Positions 8,319 to 15,702 of a stretch of DNA of 34,178 bases are shown here, piece after piece. The stretch's first letter is position 1; every line of letters begins with the position of its first letter. The translations under genes were made by a program, and so were the position numbers. A model generated the notes under the pieces. That model was not told the origin of the DNA. It made no database searches and saw nothing but the letters and a program-made list of their open reading frames with translations. The stretch is from Polyangiaceae bacterium (GTDB taxonomy: Bacteria > Myxococcota_A > Polyangia > Polyangiales > Polyangiaceae), in the NCBI GenBank assembly GCA_022842465.1, contig JALHPN010000088.1, positions 1 to 34,178 of the forward strand, written 5' to 3'.

Positions 8319-8405
8319 GGCGAGACGACGCTACTCCGCGTCGCAGCTCGCGTCATCGTCGGGAGCACCTGCGTCGCGGCAAGGCACGGCCTCGCCGTCG
8401 GACCG

Positions 8406-9155
8406 TCAGCGCGGCGACGCCGCGAAGCGGGCGCGAGGACCGTCGCCGTCGAACAGCGTGAGGGTGCGGCCTGCGATCTCGAAGCGGCGCGTGGCAGCGA
8501 GGGCGCGGAGGAGGTCGGGCTCCACCGCCCCGCCCGGACATGCGCGGCGGGTGTTCGCGACGTCGTCGAAGCGGAGACCGCCCGCCGGCCCGACCACGTC
8601 CGTCGCCCAGGTGCCGCTCAAGTTGTTGCAGCCGCCGTAGCCGCGGACACGGCGTCCGTCGTCGGCGAGGTAGAGGTGGGGGACGCGGGACGTCCCCGAG
8701 GGAGCCTTCCCGTCGAGCTCCACGAGGTCCCACTGGGTCCCCGCGAGCCGCATCGACGAGGCGGCGGCGACGGCGCAGGCGCTGACGTCGCGGCTCGACG
8801 ACACGAGGCGGTCGATGACGAGCATGCGCGCCCGGCCGTCGACGTGATCGGGCTCCGGGCGCTCGGCGACGCGCCCGAGCACCTCGACCACGACGAGGCC
8901 ACCGCCGGCCTCGAGCGCCTCACGCTCGGCGAGCCGCGCGGCGCCTTCGGGCGCGACGGGCCACGTGACGCCGGTCACGCAGTCCTGGAAGGTGGTCGCG
9001 TCCGCGACGTGACGGAGGACGCCGCGGTGAACGCTCGAGCTCGCGTCGGGCGCGTTCGTCGCGGCGGCGGTGGTCGTGGCGGTCGATCGCTCCTCCGAGC
9101 GGCTGCACCCCGCGGCCAGGGCCGCGACGAGGACTGCGGTCGAGCGTCGTTTCAT
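8406..9155 (-). CDS. Lipoprotein with META/HslJ domain
   Basis: The lipoprotein has 249 residues with its lipobox at LAAGC (Cys17). The first half (about 40-125, containing GVLRHVADATTFQDCVTG and WPVAPEGAARLAEREAL) resembles the domain that accompanies META domains and the C-terminal part of NlpE-like lipoproteins. The second half (about 128-240) is a META/HslJ domain: GTQWDLVELDG, then GYGGCNNLSGTW and a Cys in RRACPGG. META proteins are envelope proteins linked to stress or antibiotic resistance in other bacteria; a role in copper or envelope stress is only suggested by that family link. AGGGAGA lies upstream of the ATG. It is transcribed alone, toward kdpD. Confidence 0.82.
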   Translation of the reverse strand: MKRRSTAVLVAALAAGCSRSEERSTATTTAAATNAPDASSSVHRGVLRHVADATTFQDCVTGVTWPVAPEGAARLAEREALEAGGGLVVVEVLGRVAERPEPDHVDGRARMLVIDRLVSSSRDVSACAVAAASSMRLAGTQWDLVELDGKAPSGTSRVPHLYLADDGRRVRGYGGCNNLSGTWATDVVGPAGGLRFDDVANTRRACPGGAVEPDLLRALAATRRFEIAGRTLTLFDGDGPRARFAASPR

Positions 9156-9275
9156 GTGTCACTCTCCCTGCGCGGACCCTGCGCCCTCGACAAGGTAGCC
9201 ACGTCGGAGCTGCAAGGAATCAGGCACCGGGTCGCAGGTCCGGGTTCGCGCCGCGCGCGGACGCGCGACCGAGCC

Positions 9276-10277
9276 TCACCGCCTGCGCGCCGCACGGTAG
9301 GCCGCCGGTGTCGTCCCCGTCCAGCGCCGGAAGGCGCGCGTGAACGCGGCGGCGTCCGAGTAGCCGAGGAGGAAGCCGACCTCGTACGCCCCGAGAGCCG
9401 GATCGGCGAGGAGTGCCTCCGCGCGCGTCTTCCGCGCCGCGTCGAGGAGCGCCGCGAAGCTCGCTCCGTCGTCCTTCAGTCGCCGGTGCAGGGTGCGCGG
9501 CGAGACCGCGAGGCGTCGCGCGACGTCGTCGAGGCGGGGCTCGCCGTGCGGGAGGAGCTCGACGACGACGGCGCGCGCCCGCTCCGCGAGAGGCACCTCG
9601 TCGCGAACGCCGCCGAGGAGGACCTCGGCGCGTCGCGCGAGGTACGCGAAGAGCGCCGGGTCCGCGTGCGCGAGCGGTCGCGCGAGCAGCGCGGCGTCGA
9701 ACGCGAGCTCGACGCACGGTGCTCCCCACGACGGCTCGCGCCCGAAGAACGCTGCGTGCGGCTTCGTGCGAGCGGGGCGTGCGTGCGGGAACGCGACGTG
9801 CGCCGGCGCGATCTCCTCGCGCGCGAGGAAGCGGAGGAGGCTCGTCGTAGCGGACGCTTGCGCCTCGGCCGGATGGCGGAGTCGCGCGAAGCGCTCGGGG
9901 AGCGCCTGGCGCAGCACCACGAGCGAGCCCTCGACCGCGACCTGCGGGACGGCGTCGACCTGCACGAGCGAGCGGAACCGTCCGAACACTGTGAGCGCTT
10001 CGCCGACCGTACCGCTCGCGCGCATCGCGAGCCCGACCACGCCGAGGGCGTTCCGCGCGAGGCGCGGCCCGATCGCGAGCCCGACGTCGCCCGGCTCCTT
10101 CGCGATCTCCTCCCAGAGCCGCGCGTGCGCCTCGAGCGGCACGCGGCCGTCGGGGTCGACGAGGTCGCTGCGCGCGAGCCCCGCGGCGCGGAGGAGGGGA
10201 GCCGCGGCCAGCCCGACCGACACGGCGGCGTCGACGACGGCCGATGTGAGGGCGGCGAGCACGGTCCGGTCGCTCAT
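9276..10277 (-). CDS. AraC-family transcriptional regulator (arabinose-binding-like N-terminal type)
   Basis: This regulator of 333 residues has an N-terminal ligand-binding region of the 'AraC_binding_2/OruR-like' type (about 1-210, with GLAAAPLLRAAGL and an LGVVGLAMRAS segment). A C-terminal AraC double HTH (about 235-330) reads LDDVARRLAVSPRTLHRRL and EVGFLLGYSDAAAFTRAFRRWTG. The start at 10277 is preferred over an in-frame ATG 54 codons upstream because the conserved domain starts here and the longer form would run into the divergent gene. It is divergent from a DAPG-hydrolase-like gene with 97 bases between them, which contain an inverted repeat. The usual inference is that it controls that neighbour and itself in response to a small hydrophobic ligand. 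Confidence 0.88.
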   Translation of the reverse strand: MSDRTVLAALTSAVVDAAVSVGLAAAPLLRAAGLARSDLVDPDGRVPLEAHARLWEEIAKEPGDVGLAIGPRLARNALGVVGLAMRASGTVGEALTVFGRFRSLVQVDAVPQVAVEGSLVVLRQALPERFARLRHPAEAQASATTSLLRFLAREEIAPAHVAFPHARPARTKPHAAFFGREPSWGAPCVELAFDAALLARPLAHADPALFAYLARRAEVLLGGVRDEVPLAERARAVVVELLPHGEPRLDDVARRLAVSPRTLHRRLKDDGASFAALLDAARKTRAEALLADPALGAYEVGFLLGYSDAAAFTRAFRRWTGTTPAAYRAARRR

Positions 10278-10293
10278 CGCGCGAGCTTCAACA

Positions 10294-10312
10294 TGCACGG
10301 GGGTGGCGTGCA
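10294..10312. promoter_or_regulatory. Inverted repeat TGCACG-N7-CGTGCA, candidate operator
   Basis: Perfect six-base arms at 10294-10299 and 10307-10312 flank seven bases. The repeat lies in the 97-base divergent region between the AraC-type regulator (start 10277) and the DAPG-hydrolase-like gene (start 10375). AraC-type proteins more often use direct repeats, so assignment to that regulator is tentative. Confidence 0.35.
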
Positions 10313-10374
10313 AGGACAAGCGAGTGGCGGGCGCGGTCAACGCGGGGGCGCGTCCGGCACCGCATGCTCTCCTC

Positions 10375-11046
10375 ATGACGAAGCAAGGACTGCCGGCTCC
10401 GCTTCCCGTCGGTTGGGCGATGAAGGACCTGGCGAGCACCGAGGAGGCTCGCGTCGACGTGCTCGACGACGGCCGCCTGCACCTCTCCCTCCGCCACGAC
10501 GTGGTTCACGGCGTCACACCGGAGATGATCGTGTGGTGGTTCCACAACGTCGAAGGCGACGTCGCGTTCGAGGGCGTGCCGGTCGCGAAGTACCGGCTCT
10601 GGCATCCGCGCGACCACGTCTCGTTCCGCTACGTCCGCCGCGCACCGGACGGTGGCGCCGGGCCGGGCTCCGTCTACCACATCGTCGAGGCGTTCGGCCG
10701 GAACCCGGCCTACCTGCTCGACGTCGACCTCCACGTGAAGCGGCTCGACGAGGGCGGCTTCGTGCACCTTCCGAGGCTCCACGGCCTGCGGCTCGCCCGC
10801 GCCGACTACGCCTTCGAGCGTGTGCGCGGCGGGACTCGCTACGTCAACGCGATCACGTTCGGCCTCGAAGGCCGGGTGTTCCGCCCGCTCAACGACCGGC
10901 TCGTGCGTGCGGTCTTCCCGGAGGCGCGAGGGCGGGCGTGGCTCCTCCACAACGTCGAGGAGGTCGGCAACTGGGAGCGCTTCCTCCCCGAGCTCTTCGC
11001 GGCTGCGCGCGCCGGTCGCGAGGCGCGGCTGTCGGCGGCGGCCTGA
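10375..11046 (+). CDS. DAPG hydrolase (PhlG/phloretin hydrolase)-like protein
   Basis: The 223-residue protein carries the family hallmark VTPEMIVWWFHN followed by KYRLWHPRDH (about 45-80). Members of the PhlG/phloretin hydrolase family are zinc enzymes that cleave a C-C bond of acylated phloroglucinols. Candidate metal ligands here are the His residues of WHPRDH, the Glu of HIVEAFG and the His/Glu of LLHNVEE, but I cannot assign them rigorously. The natural substrate may be any hydrophobic phenolic or other compound. Short for PhlG (about 290 residues), it could be a divergent member. No strong ribosome site precedes the ATG; a second in-frame Met lies 15 codons in. It is paired with the divergent AraC regulator. 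Confidence 0.7.
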   Translation: MTKQGLPAPLPVGWAMKDLASTEEARVDVLDDGRLHLSLRHDVVHGVTPEMIVWWFHNVEGDVAFEGVPVAKYRLWHPRDHVSFRYVRRAPDGGAGPGSVYHIVEAFGRNPAYLLDVDLHVKRLDEGGFVHLPRLHGLRLARADYAFERVRGGTRYVNAITFGLEGRVFRPLNDRLVRAVFPEARGRAWLLHNVEEVGNWERFLPELFAAARAGREARLSAAA

Positions 11047-11092
11047 GGAGGTCGTGGTCGTGACGGGTAGGTCGACAGTCTAGGATCTCGGG

Positions 11093-11638
11093 ATGACGTT
11101 CTTCCGGGACTGGGTGCTGCGTTCCACCGAGGCGACGCAGTTCGACGTACACGAGCTCCGCAGCGAGATCGCGAACATGCCGTCGGCCGATGCCGTCGTG
11201 CGCCTCTCCGGGGAGCTCGGGGTCGCCATGGCGCGCCTCGACAGGCTCGAGCTCCTCTGCGACGCCATCCTGTCGCTCGCCGAGATGAAGGGCCTGTTCG
11301 AGGGACCGGAGGTCGAGGTGATGATGCAGCGCCTCGATCTCCTCGACGGTGTGGAGGACGTGAAACGGGGGCCGATTCGCGTCGACTCGCCGCGGTGCGC
11401 GCACTGCTCCCACTTCGTGAATCCGAAGCGGAGAACCTGCGTCTACTGCGACGCGCGGCTCCCCGCGTCCGCGGAGGCGCCGAGGGCGACCAGCCCCTAT
11501 CGCGATGCTCCCCCCGCGGTGCGCGAAGCCCCCCACGCGACGTGCGCGCGGTGCAAGCAGAGAGTGCCGCAGTCGGCGACGTATTTCACGCGGGAGGGGG
11601 AGCTCGCGTGCGCCGGGTGCTTCAACGCGGACGGCTGA
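11093..11638 (+). CDS. Hypothetical protein with two zinc-ribbon motifs
   Basis: The 181 residues divide into an N-terminal helical part (about 1-95, charged, leucine-rich, possibly coiled coil) and two Cys4 zinc-binding motifs. The first is CAHC-x10-CVYC at about 102-119. The second is CARC-x18-CAGC at about 151-176. They are joined by a Pro/Ala/Arg linker. No signal peptide is seen, so it is cytoplasmic. The ribbons suggest nucleic-acid or protein binding. I do not recognise a named family. It follows the DAPG-hydrolase-like gene by 46 bases and may be co-transcribed. It is convergent with the lipoprotein at 11681. Confidence 0.75.
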   Translation: MTFFRDWVLRSTEATQFDVHELRSEIANMPSADAVVRLSGELGVAMARLDRLELLCDAILSLAEMKGLFEGPEVEVMMQRLDLLDGVEDVKRGPIRVDSPRCAHCSHFVNPKRRTCVYCDARLPASAEAPRATSPYRDAPPAVREAPHATCARCKQRVPQSATYFTREGELACAGCFNADG

Positions 11639-11644
11639 CGTACG

Positions 11645-11666
11645 CGGCGGCGCAGCCCGTCCGCCG
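11645..11666. terminator. Candidate hairpin between convergent genes
   Basis: CGGCGG (11645-11650) and CCGCCG (11661-11666) can pair around a ten-base loop in the 42-base gap between two convergent genes. There is no T-run, so it is only a possible bidirectional terminator. Confidence 0.3.
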
Positions 11667-11680
11667 AGGTCGAGGTCGGG

Positions 11681-12835
11681 TCACCGCTCCCGCGCGACAC
11701 GCGCCTTCGCCCAGCTGGTGATCTCGTCGGTGTCGACGTCGAAGACGATCGGCTGCGGATCGCGCTGGTCGATCGTCCAGGTCGAAGGGCACGCGCCACG
11801 ACGCGCGGAGAACGTTCGCTCCTCGACGACGTGGCCGGTGTGCGCGTCGGCGACGACGACCCGCGAGTCCGAGAGGACCGCGCCGACGACGCTCGAGCCG
11901 AAGGTGCACGGCTCCGCCCTTCGCCTGGGGCCGGGCAGGTCGACGGCCACCCAGCGCACCCGGTCGACCGCGCCCGGCGGACCGACCCACACGACCTCGT
12001 CTCCGCTCACCTGGGCGTCACCCACGCTCAGCCATCGCTGCCCGCGCACGACCGCGAGCGTCTGCTGCGCGTCGGGAGCGCCGGGGAGCGGCTTGCCGTT
12101 CGCGACCTCGCGGAGGCGCTCCGCGGCGAGTCGGCGGAGCGCTCCGGGGCGCTTCACGAAGGCTCTCATCGGGCGCTCGAAGGTCTGGCTCGCCGTTCGG
12201 ATCGAGAGCGGTACGGAGGCCTCGAGGTCGGGCGCAGGCTCGGGAGCGAAGAGCGCGTCCGACCGCGCGCTCAGCGCCAGGGTGGCCGGATCGATGGTGA
12301 AGAAGAAGCCGCCTGGGCTCGAGGTGGCCGGCTTGCCCTGCACCCGCACTTCGGTCGCCGCCGGGACGTCGGCGCGATAGCGGAGAGCGCCGCTCGCGAA
12401 CGTCGTGGGAATGCGCTCCCCCGAAGGCTCCTCGAGCACGTCCTCCGGCCTCGCCTCGCCCGGCGCGGACTCGCGGGTGACCTTCGCGCAGAGACCGTCC
12501 TTCAGCGCGGTGACCTTCCCGACCCCCGGCAGCGGCTCGATCGGCAGCGTGAAGCGCTTCTCCGTCCAGCCGCGCGTCACGACGGCGACGTGCGAGGCAG
12601 AGGCCAGGTTCTCGAGCGGGATGCTGATCGTGAACCCCTCCACGCTCGGCGAGTAGGTCGCGGGTTGGCCGTCGACCTCCACCTTCGCGTTCGGAGAGCC
12701 GTGGACGGAGACGAGCACCGCGCACCCGTGGCGGGTCGCGCGGTCCGGTAGTCTCCGGCAGGCGGTCGCCGTCAGCGCGATCACCGTGAGCGCGAGCGCG
12801 CCCGTCGGCCTCGACCAGCTTCGATCGTCCTTCAC
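11681..12835 (-). CDS. Lipoprotein of unknown function
   Basis: With the GTG at 12835 the product is 384 residues and starts with a clean lipoprotein signal: a charged N-end, LALTVIALTATAC and Cys26. An in-frame ATG at 12991 would add 52 Arg/Ser-rich residues ahead of the signal, which is unlikely. The body has predicted beta-rich segments: about 37-110 is PEGA-like (CAVLVSVHGSPNAKVEVDG...) and is followed by long alternating hydrophobic stretches. No catalytic motif is seen. Its promoter region (12836-12966) separates it from the sigma-factor gene on the same strand. I cannot name a family. Confidence 0.7.
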   Translation of the reverse strand: MKDDRSWSRPTGALALTVIALTATACRRLPDRATRHGCAVLVSVHGSPNAKVEVDGQPATYSPSVEGFTISIPLENLASASHVAVVTRGWTEKRFTLPIEPLPGVGKVTALKDGLCAKVTRESAPGEARPEDVLEEPSGERIPTTFASGALRYRADVPAATEVRVQGKPATSSPGGFFFTIDPATLALSARSDALFAPEPAPDLEASVPLSIRTASQTFERPMRAFVKRPGALRRLAAERLREVANGKPLPGAPDAQQTLAVVRGQRWLSVGDAQVSGDEVVWVGPPGAVDRVRWVAVDLPGPRRRAEPCTFGSSVVGAVLSDSRVVVADAHTGHVVEERTFSARRGACPSTWTIDQRDPQPIVFDVDTDEITSWAKARVARER

Positions 12836-12966
12836 GCGGCATGATACGTCCCGCGCTCGGGGAGCTACCTGCGGACACGAGGCAGCGCCGGATCGCTCGG
12901 GCGCGCCCACGCGCAGCGGAAACATGCTCCTCGCCGACCTCAGATCCGATGCGGCTCGCGTCCTCG

Positions 12967-14235
12967 TCAGGAGGACGCGTCGTCGTGGCATCGCGCGGCG
13001 CGGGAGAGGAGGAGCTCGCGCTCACGTGCGTTCGAGGTCATCGCGGCGGCCGCCTCGAAGGCGGCTCTGGCCTCCGCGCCGCGCCCGAGCCTCGCGAGGA
13101 GATCGGCGCGCACGGCGCGGACGAGGTGATAATCGCGGAGCGCGGGCTCGTCGGCGAGATCGTCGACGATCGCGAGGCCCTCGGCGGGACCGAACGCCAT
13201 CGCGACGGCGACCGCGCGATTCAGCTCCACGACGGGGGAGCCGGTCGACTCGACCAGCGCGTCGTAGAGGGCGACGATCCGCCTCCAATCGGTGTCCTCG
13301 AAGCGCGTCGCGACGGCGTGGCATGCCGCGATCGCCGCCTGGAGGGCGTACGGGCCGAGCGGCCGCGCGAGCGTCTCCGCGCGCGCGAGCGCGGCGAGGC
13401 CGCGGTTGACGAGGAGGCGATCCCACGTCGCGCGATCCTGATCGGCGAGCAACACCGGCTCGCCGAGGGGGCCGACCCGGGCGCGCGATCTCGAGGCCTG
13501 GAGCTCCATGAGCGCGAGGAGCCCGTGCGCCTCCGCTTCGTGGGGGACGAGCGCCACGAGGATGCGCCCGAGCCGCATCGCCTCCTCGCAGAGGTCGTGG
13601 CGGAGGACTTCCTCGCCCGCCGTCGCTGCGTAGCCTTCGTTGAAGAGGAGGTAGAGGACCTCGAGCGTCTGGGGGATCCGGGCGCGGAGCTCGGCGCCTG
13701 TCGGCACCTCGAACGGGACCTTCGCCTCGGCGAGCGTCCGCTTCGCCCGCACGATGCGCTGCGCGATCGTCGGCTCCGTGGTGAGGAAGGCGCGCGCGAT
13801 CTCGCTCGTCGTCAGGCCGGCGACGAGCCGCAGGGTCAGCGCTGCGCGGGACTCCTTCGAGAGGACGGGGTGACACGCGACGAGCACGAGGCGGAGGACG
13901 TCGTCCCCCGTCGGCGCGTCGATCGCCTCGTCGTCGAGCGTCGCCCAGGCGTCCGCCGTGCGCTCGATCTCCCCGTGCTTCGCCCGCATCATCGCGCGCC
14001 TTCGCCCCTCGTCCACCGCGCGGTGGCGCGCCGTGGTCATGAGCCAGGCCCCCGGGTTGTCCGGGATGCCCGACTCCGGCCATCGCTCGAGCGCGGCGAC
14101 GAGCGCCTCCTGCGCGAGATCCTCGGCGCGGTCGACGTCGCGGACGAGGCGCACGAGCCCGCCGAGAAGGCGAGCGGACTCGATGCGCCAGACGGCCTCG
14201 ATGGCGTCCCGCGTGGGCGCTGCCGCGTCGCCCAT
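12967..14235 (-). CDS. ECF42-type RNA polymerase sigma factor with TPR-like C-terminal extension
   Basis: This sigma factor of 422 residues has sigma-70 region 2 (about 15-85, RAEDLAQEALVAALERWP and GAWLMTTARHRAVD). Region 4 (about 105-175) contains ALTLRLVAGLTTSEIARAFL and PTIAQRIVRAKRTL. The long C-terminal domain (about 180-420, DUF6596/TPR-like) contains LEVLYLLFNEGYAAT and repeats of WxRIVALYDALVEST type. That architecture, and an immediately upstream DGPF/YCII gene ending two bases before this ATG, is the signature of ECF group 42. Those sigma factors lack a classical anti-sigma factor, and their C-terminal domain is thought to be regulatory. Co-transcription with the DGPF gene from the candidate ECF42 promoter near 14750 is likely, with autoregulation. 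Confidence 0.92.
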   Translation of the reverse strand: MGDAAAPTRDAIEAVWRIESARLLGGLVRLVRDVDRAEDLAQEALVAALERWPESGIPDNPGAWLMTTARHRAVDEGRRRAMMRAKHGEIERTADAWATLDDEAIDAPTGDDVLRLVLVACHPVLSKESRAALTLRLVAGLTTSEIARAFLTTEPTIAQRIVRAKRTLAEAKVPFEVPTGAELRARIPQTLEVLYLLFNEGYAATAGEEVLRHDLCEEAMRLGRILVALVPHEAEAHGLLALMELQASRSRARVGPLGEPVLLADQDRATWDRLLVNRGLAALARAETLARPLGPYALQAAIAACHAVATRFEDTDWRRIVALYDALVESTGSPVVELNRAVAVAMAFGPAEGLAIVDDLADEPALRDYHLVRAVRADLLARLGRGAEARAAFEAAAAMTSNARERELLLSRAARCHDDASS

Positions 14236-14237
14236 CG

Positions 14238-14672
14238 CTACGACTGCTTCTGGCGCTCGACCTCGGCGCGGAGGCGCGCGTCCTGCTCGCGTAGCTCCGG
14301 CGTGAGCGCGCTCGCGAAGTCTTCCATCTCGAAGACCGGGCGGAGCTCGAGCTCGGCGTCCTCCCCGGGCATCGGATCCGGGCAGCGTCGCGCCCACTCG
14401 AGCGCCTCATCCATCGAGCGGACCTGCCAGATCCAGTAGCCCGCGACGAGCTCCTTCGTCTCCGCGAAGGGGCCGTCGACGACCGTGCGCTTGCCGCCGG
14501 AGAAGCGGATGCGCTTGCCCTTCGAGCTCGGGTGGAGCCCGTCGCCGGCGAGGAGGATCCCCGCTTTCACGAGCTCTTCGTTGTAGTTGCCCATCTCGGC
14601 GAGGAGCTTCTCGCTCGGCATCACGCCCGCTTCGCTGTTCTTCGTCGCCTTCACGATCACCATGACCTTCAT
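14238..14672 (-). CDS. DGPF/YCII-related protein, ECF42 partner
   Basis: The product is 144 residues with a YCII-type ferredoxin-like fold. KVMVIVKATKNSEAG forms the first strand, VVDGPFAETKELVAGYWIWQV contains the DGPF signature, and a C-terminal helix is rich in Arg/Glu/Gln. DGPF proteins are the near-universal genomic partners of ECF42 sigma factors; their biochemical role is not settled. The start at 14672 has an excellent ribosome site, AAAGGAG (14679-14685 on the minus strand), six bases away. An upstream extension in frame to 14753 is not supported. It is first in the two-gene operon with the sigma factor. Confidence 0.92.
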   Translation of the reverse strand: MKVMVIVKATKNSEAGVMPSEKLLAEMGNYNEELVKAGILLAGDGLHPSSKGKRIRFSGGKRTVVDGPFAETKELVAGYWIWQVRSMDEALEWARRCPDPMPGEDAELELRPVFEMEDFASALTPELREQDARLRAEVERQKQS

Positions 14673-14725
14673 CGCGGTCTCCTTTCGACGGGGGCACCCT
14701 GGCTCGGGCCCGTTTTCCCATGAGC

Positions 14726-14752
14726 GACGAACGAGGAGACGCCGGATCGACA
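14726..14752 (-). promoter_or_regulatory. Candidate ECF42 promoter (TGTCGA-N17-CGTC)
   Basis: On the minus strand TGTCGA (14752-14747) is followed after 17 bases by CGTC (14729-14726), upstream of the DGPF gene start at 14672. From memory, the published ECF42 promoter signature is TGTCGA in the -35 region and CG(A/T)C in the -10 region. The match in the right place and orientation suggests that the sigma factor drives its own operon. Confidence 0.55.
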
Positions 14753-14801
14753 CGGTCCGACGATTTTCTTCCGTCGCCGAGCTCGCCGAACCCGGTGCGC
14801 A

Positions 14802-15617
14802 TCATGTCGCATCGGGCGGACGTCGCGTCGTGACGGCGGGGGCCATCCCGAGCCGGTAGGTCGGCCAGCGGAGCACGACCCCGAGGCGCGCGAGCGCGCG
14901 CGAACCGTCGACGCGGCGGTCACCCCGCAGCGTCTCGTGGACGGACTCGAGCGGGACGAACGGCGGCATCGGGACGCCGTAGGCGTCACAGACGAAGCGG
15001 ATGACCTCGACGTGCGGCGCGGGCGCGTCGTCGCCGACCACGAAGGTCTCGCCGGAGGCGCGTGGCGCGGCGAGGACGAGCTCGGCGAGGTCCTCCACGT
15101 GGATCCGCGAGACGAAGCCGCTCCCGTCGCCCGGGATGCGATGGGCCCCCTGGAGGACCCGCACGTGGAGGCCGCGGTCGGGGCCGTAGATCGCGGGCGC
15201 GCGGAGCACGGTCGCGCCGCGTGCGCGCCACACGCGCTCCGCCTCGAGCCTGCGCGCGCCGGACGCGGACGGCCGCGTCGCAGTCGGGGTCGTGTCGTCG
15301 ACGCGGTGGTGCTCTGAGCCGTACACGCTCGTCGCGCTGACGTAGGTGATCGCAGCGGCAGCGGGCAGGCTCGACGCGAGACGCGCGTCCGTCGCGCCGT
15401 CCGGCGGGAACGTCACGACGACGTGCGTCTCCGGCGTGACGAGCGCAGAGGCGCCCTCGCCGAACGACGGAACGACGACGGCCTCGAGCCCGGCGGCGCG
15501 GAGATCCGCGGCGGCCTCCTCGCGACGTACGACGCCGCGCGCGGCGAGCCCCCGCCCTCGCGCGGCGAGCAGGACCGCGCGGCCCGTGTACCCTGCGCCG
15601 AGGACGAGGACGTGCAA
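14802..15617 (-). CDS. NAD(P)-dependent epimerase/dehydratase-like SDR
   Basis: This short extended-SDR protein has 271 residues from the TTG start. The Rossmann nucleotide loop is at the very beginning (LVLGAGYTGRAV). Further conserved signs are ITYVSATSVYGSE (active-site strand with VYG), VLRAPAIYGPDRGL, and SRIHVEDLAELVLAA. The usual YxxxK lysine is not evident after VYG, so catalytic competence is uncertain. Substrate is unknown. TTG at 15617 is preferred because GAGGA lies eight bases upstream and it places the Rossmann strand at the N-end. An ATG at 15704 would add 29 Arg-rich residues and overlap the divergent helicase start. It is a lone gene. Confidence 0.8.
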   Translation of the reverse strand: MHVLVLGAGYTGRAVLLAARGRGLAARGVVRREEAAADLRAAGLEAVVVPSFGEGASALVTPETHVVVTFPPDGATDARLASSLPAAAAITYVSATSVYGSEHHRVDDTTPTATRPSASGARRLEAERVWRARGATVLRAPAIYGPDRGLHVRVLQGAHRIPGDGSGFVSRIHVEDLAELVLAAPRASGETFVVGDDAPAPHVEVIRFVCDAYGVPMPPFVPLESVHETLRGDRRVDGSRALARLGVVLRWPTYRLGMAPAVTTRRPPDAT

Positions 15618-15702
15618 CGGCGCGATCCTCGCACCCCCCTGCGGGCAGCGGCAAGCGCCGCGAAGGCGACGTCGGGCGCGGGTTCGTCTAGAACGAGTCC
15701 AC

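Noticed and set aside
7311-11063. 1250-residue open frame on the plus strand over the kinase, META and AraC genes
   Set aside because: Arg/Glu/Asp-rich sequence without motifs; it spans intergenic regions and is the antisense shadow of well-supported genes.
14880-14905. GCGCGCGAGCGCGCGCG stretch as a fourth paired GC element
   Set aside because: It lies inside the SDR coding region, the tracts are shorter, and the spacer is a single base rather than 12.
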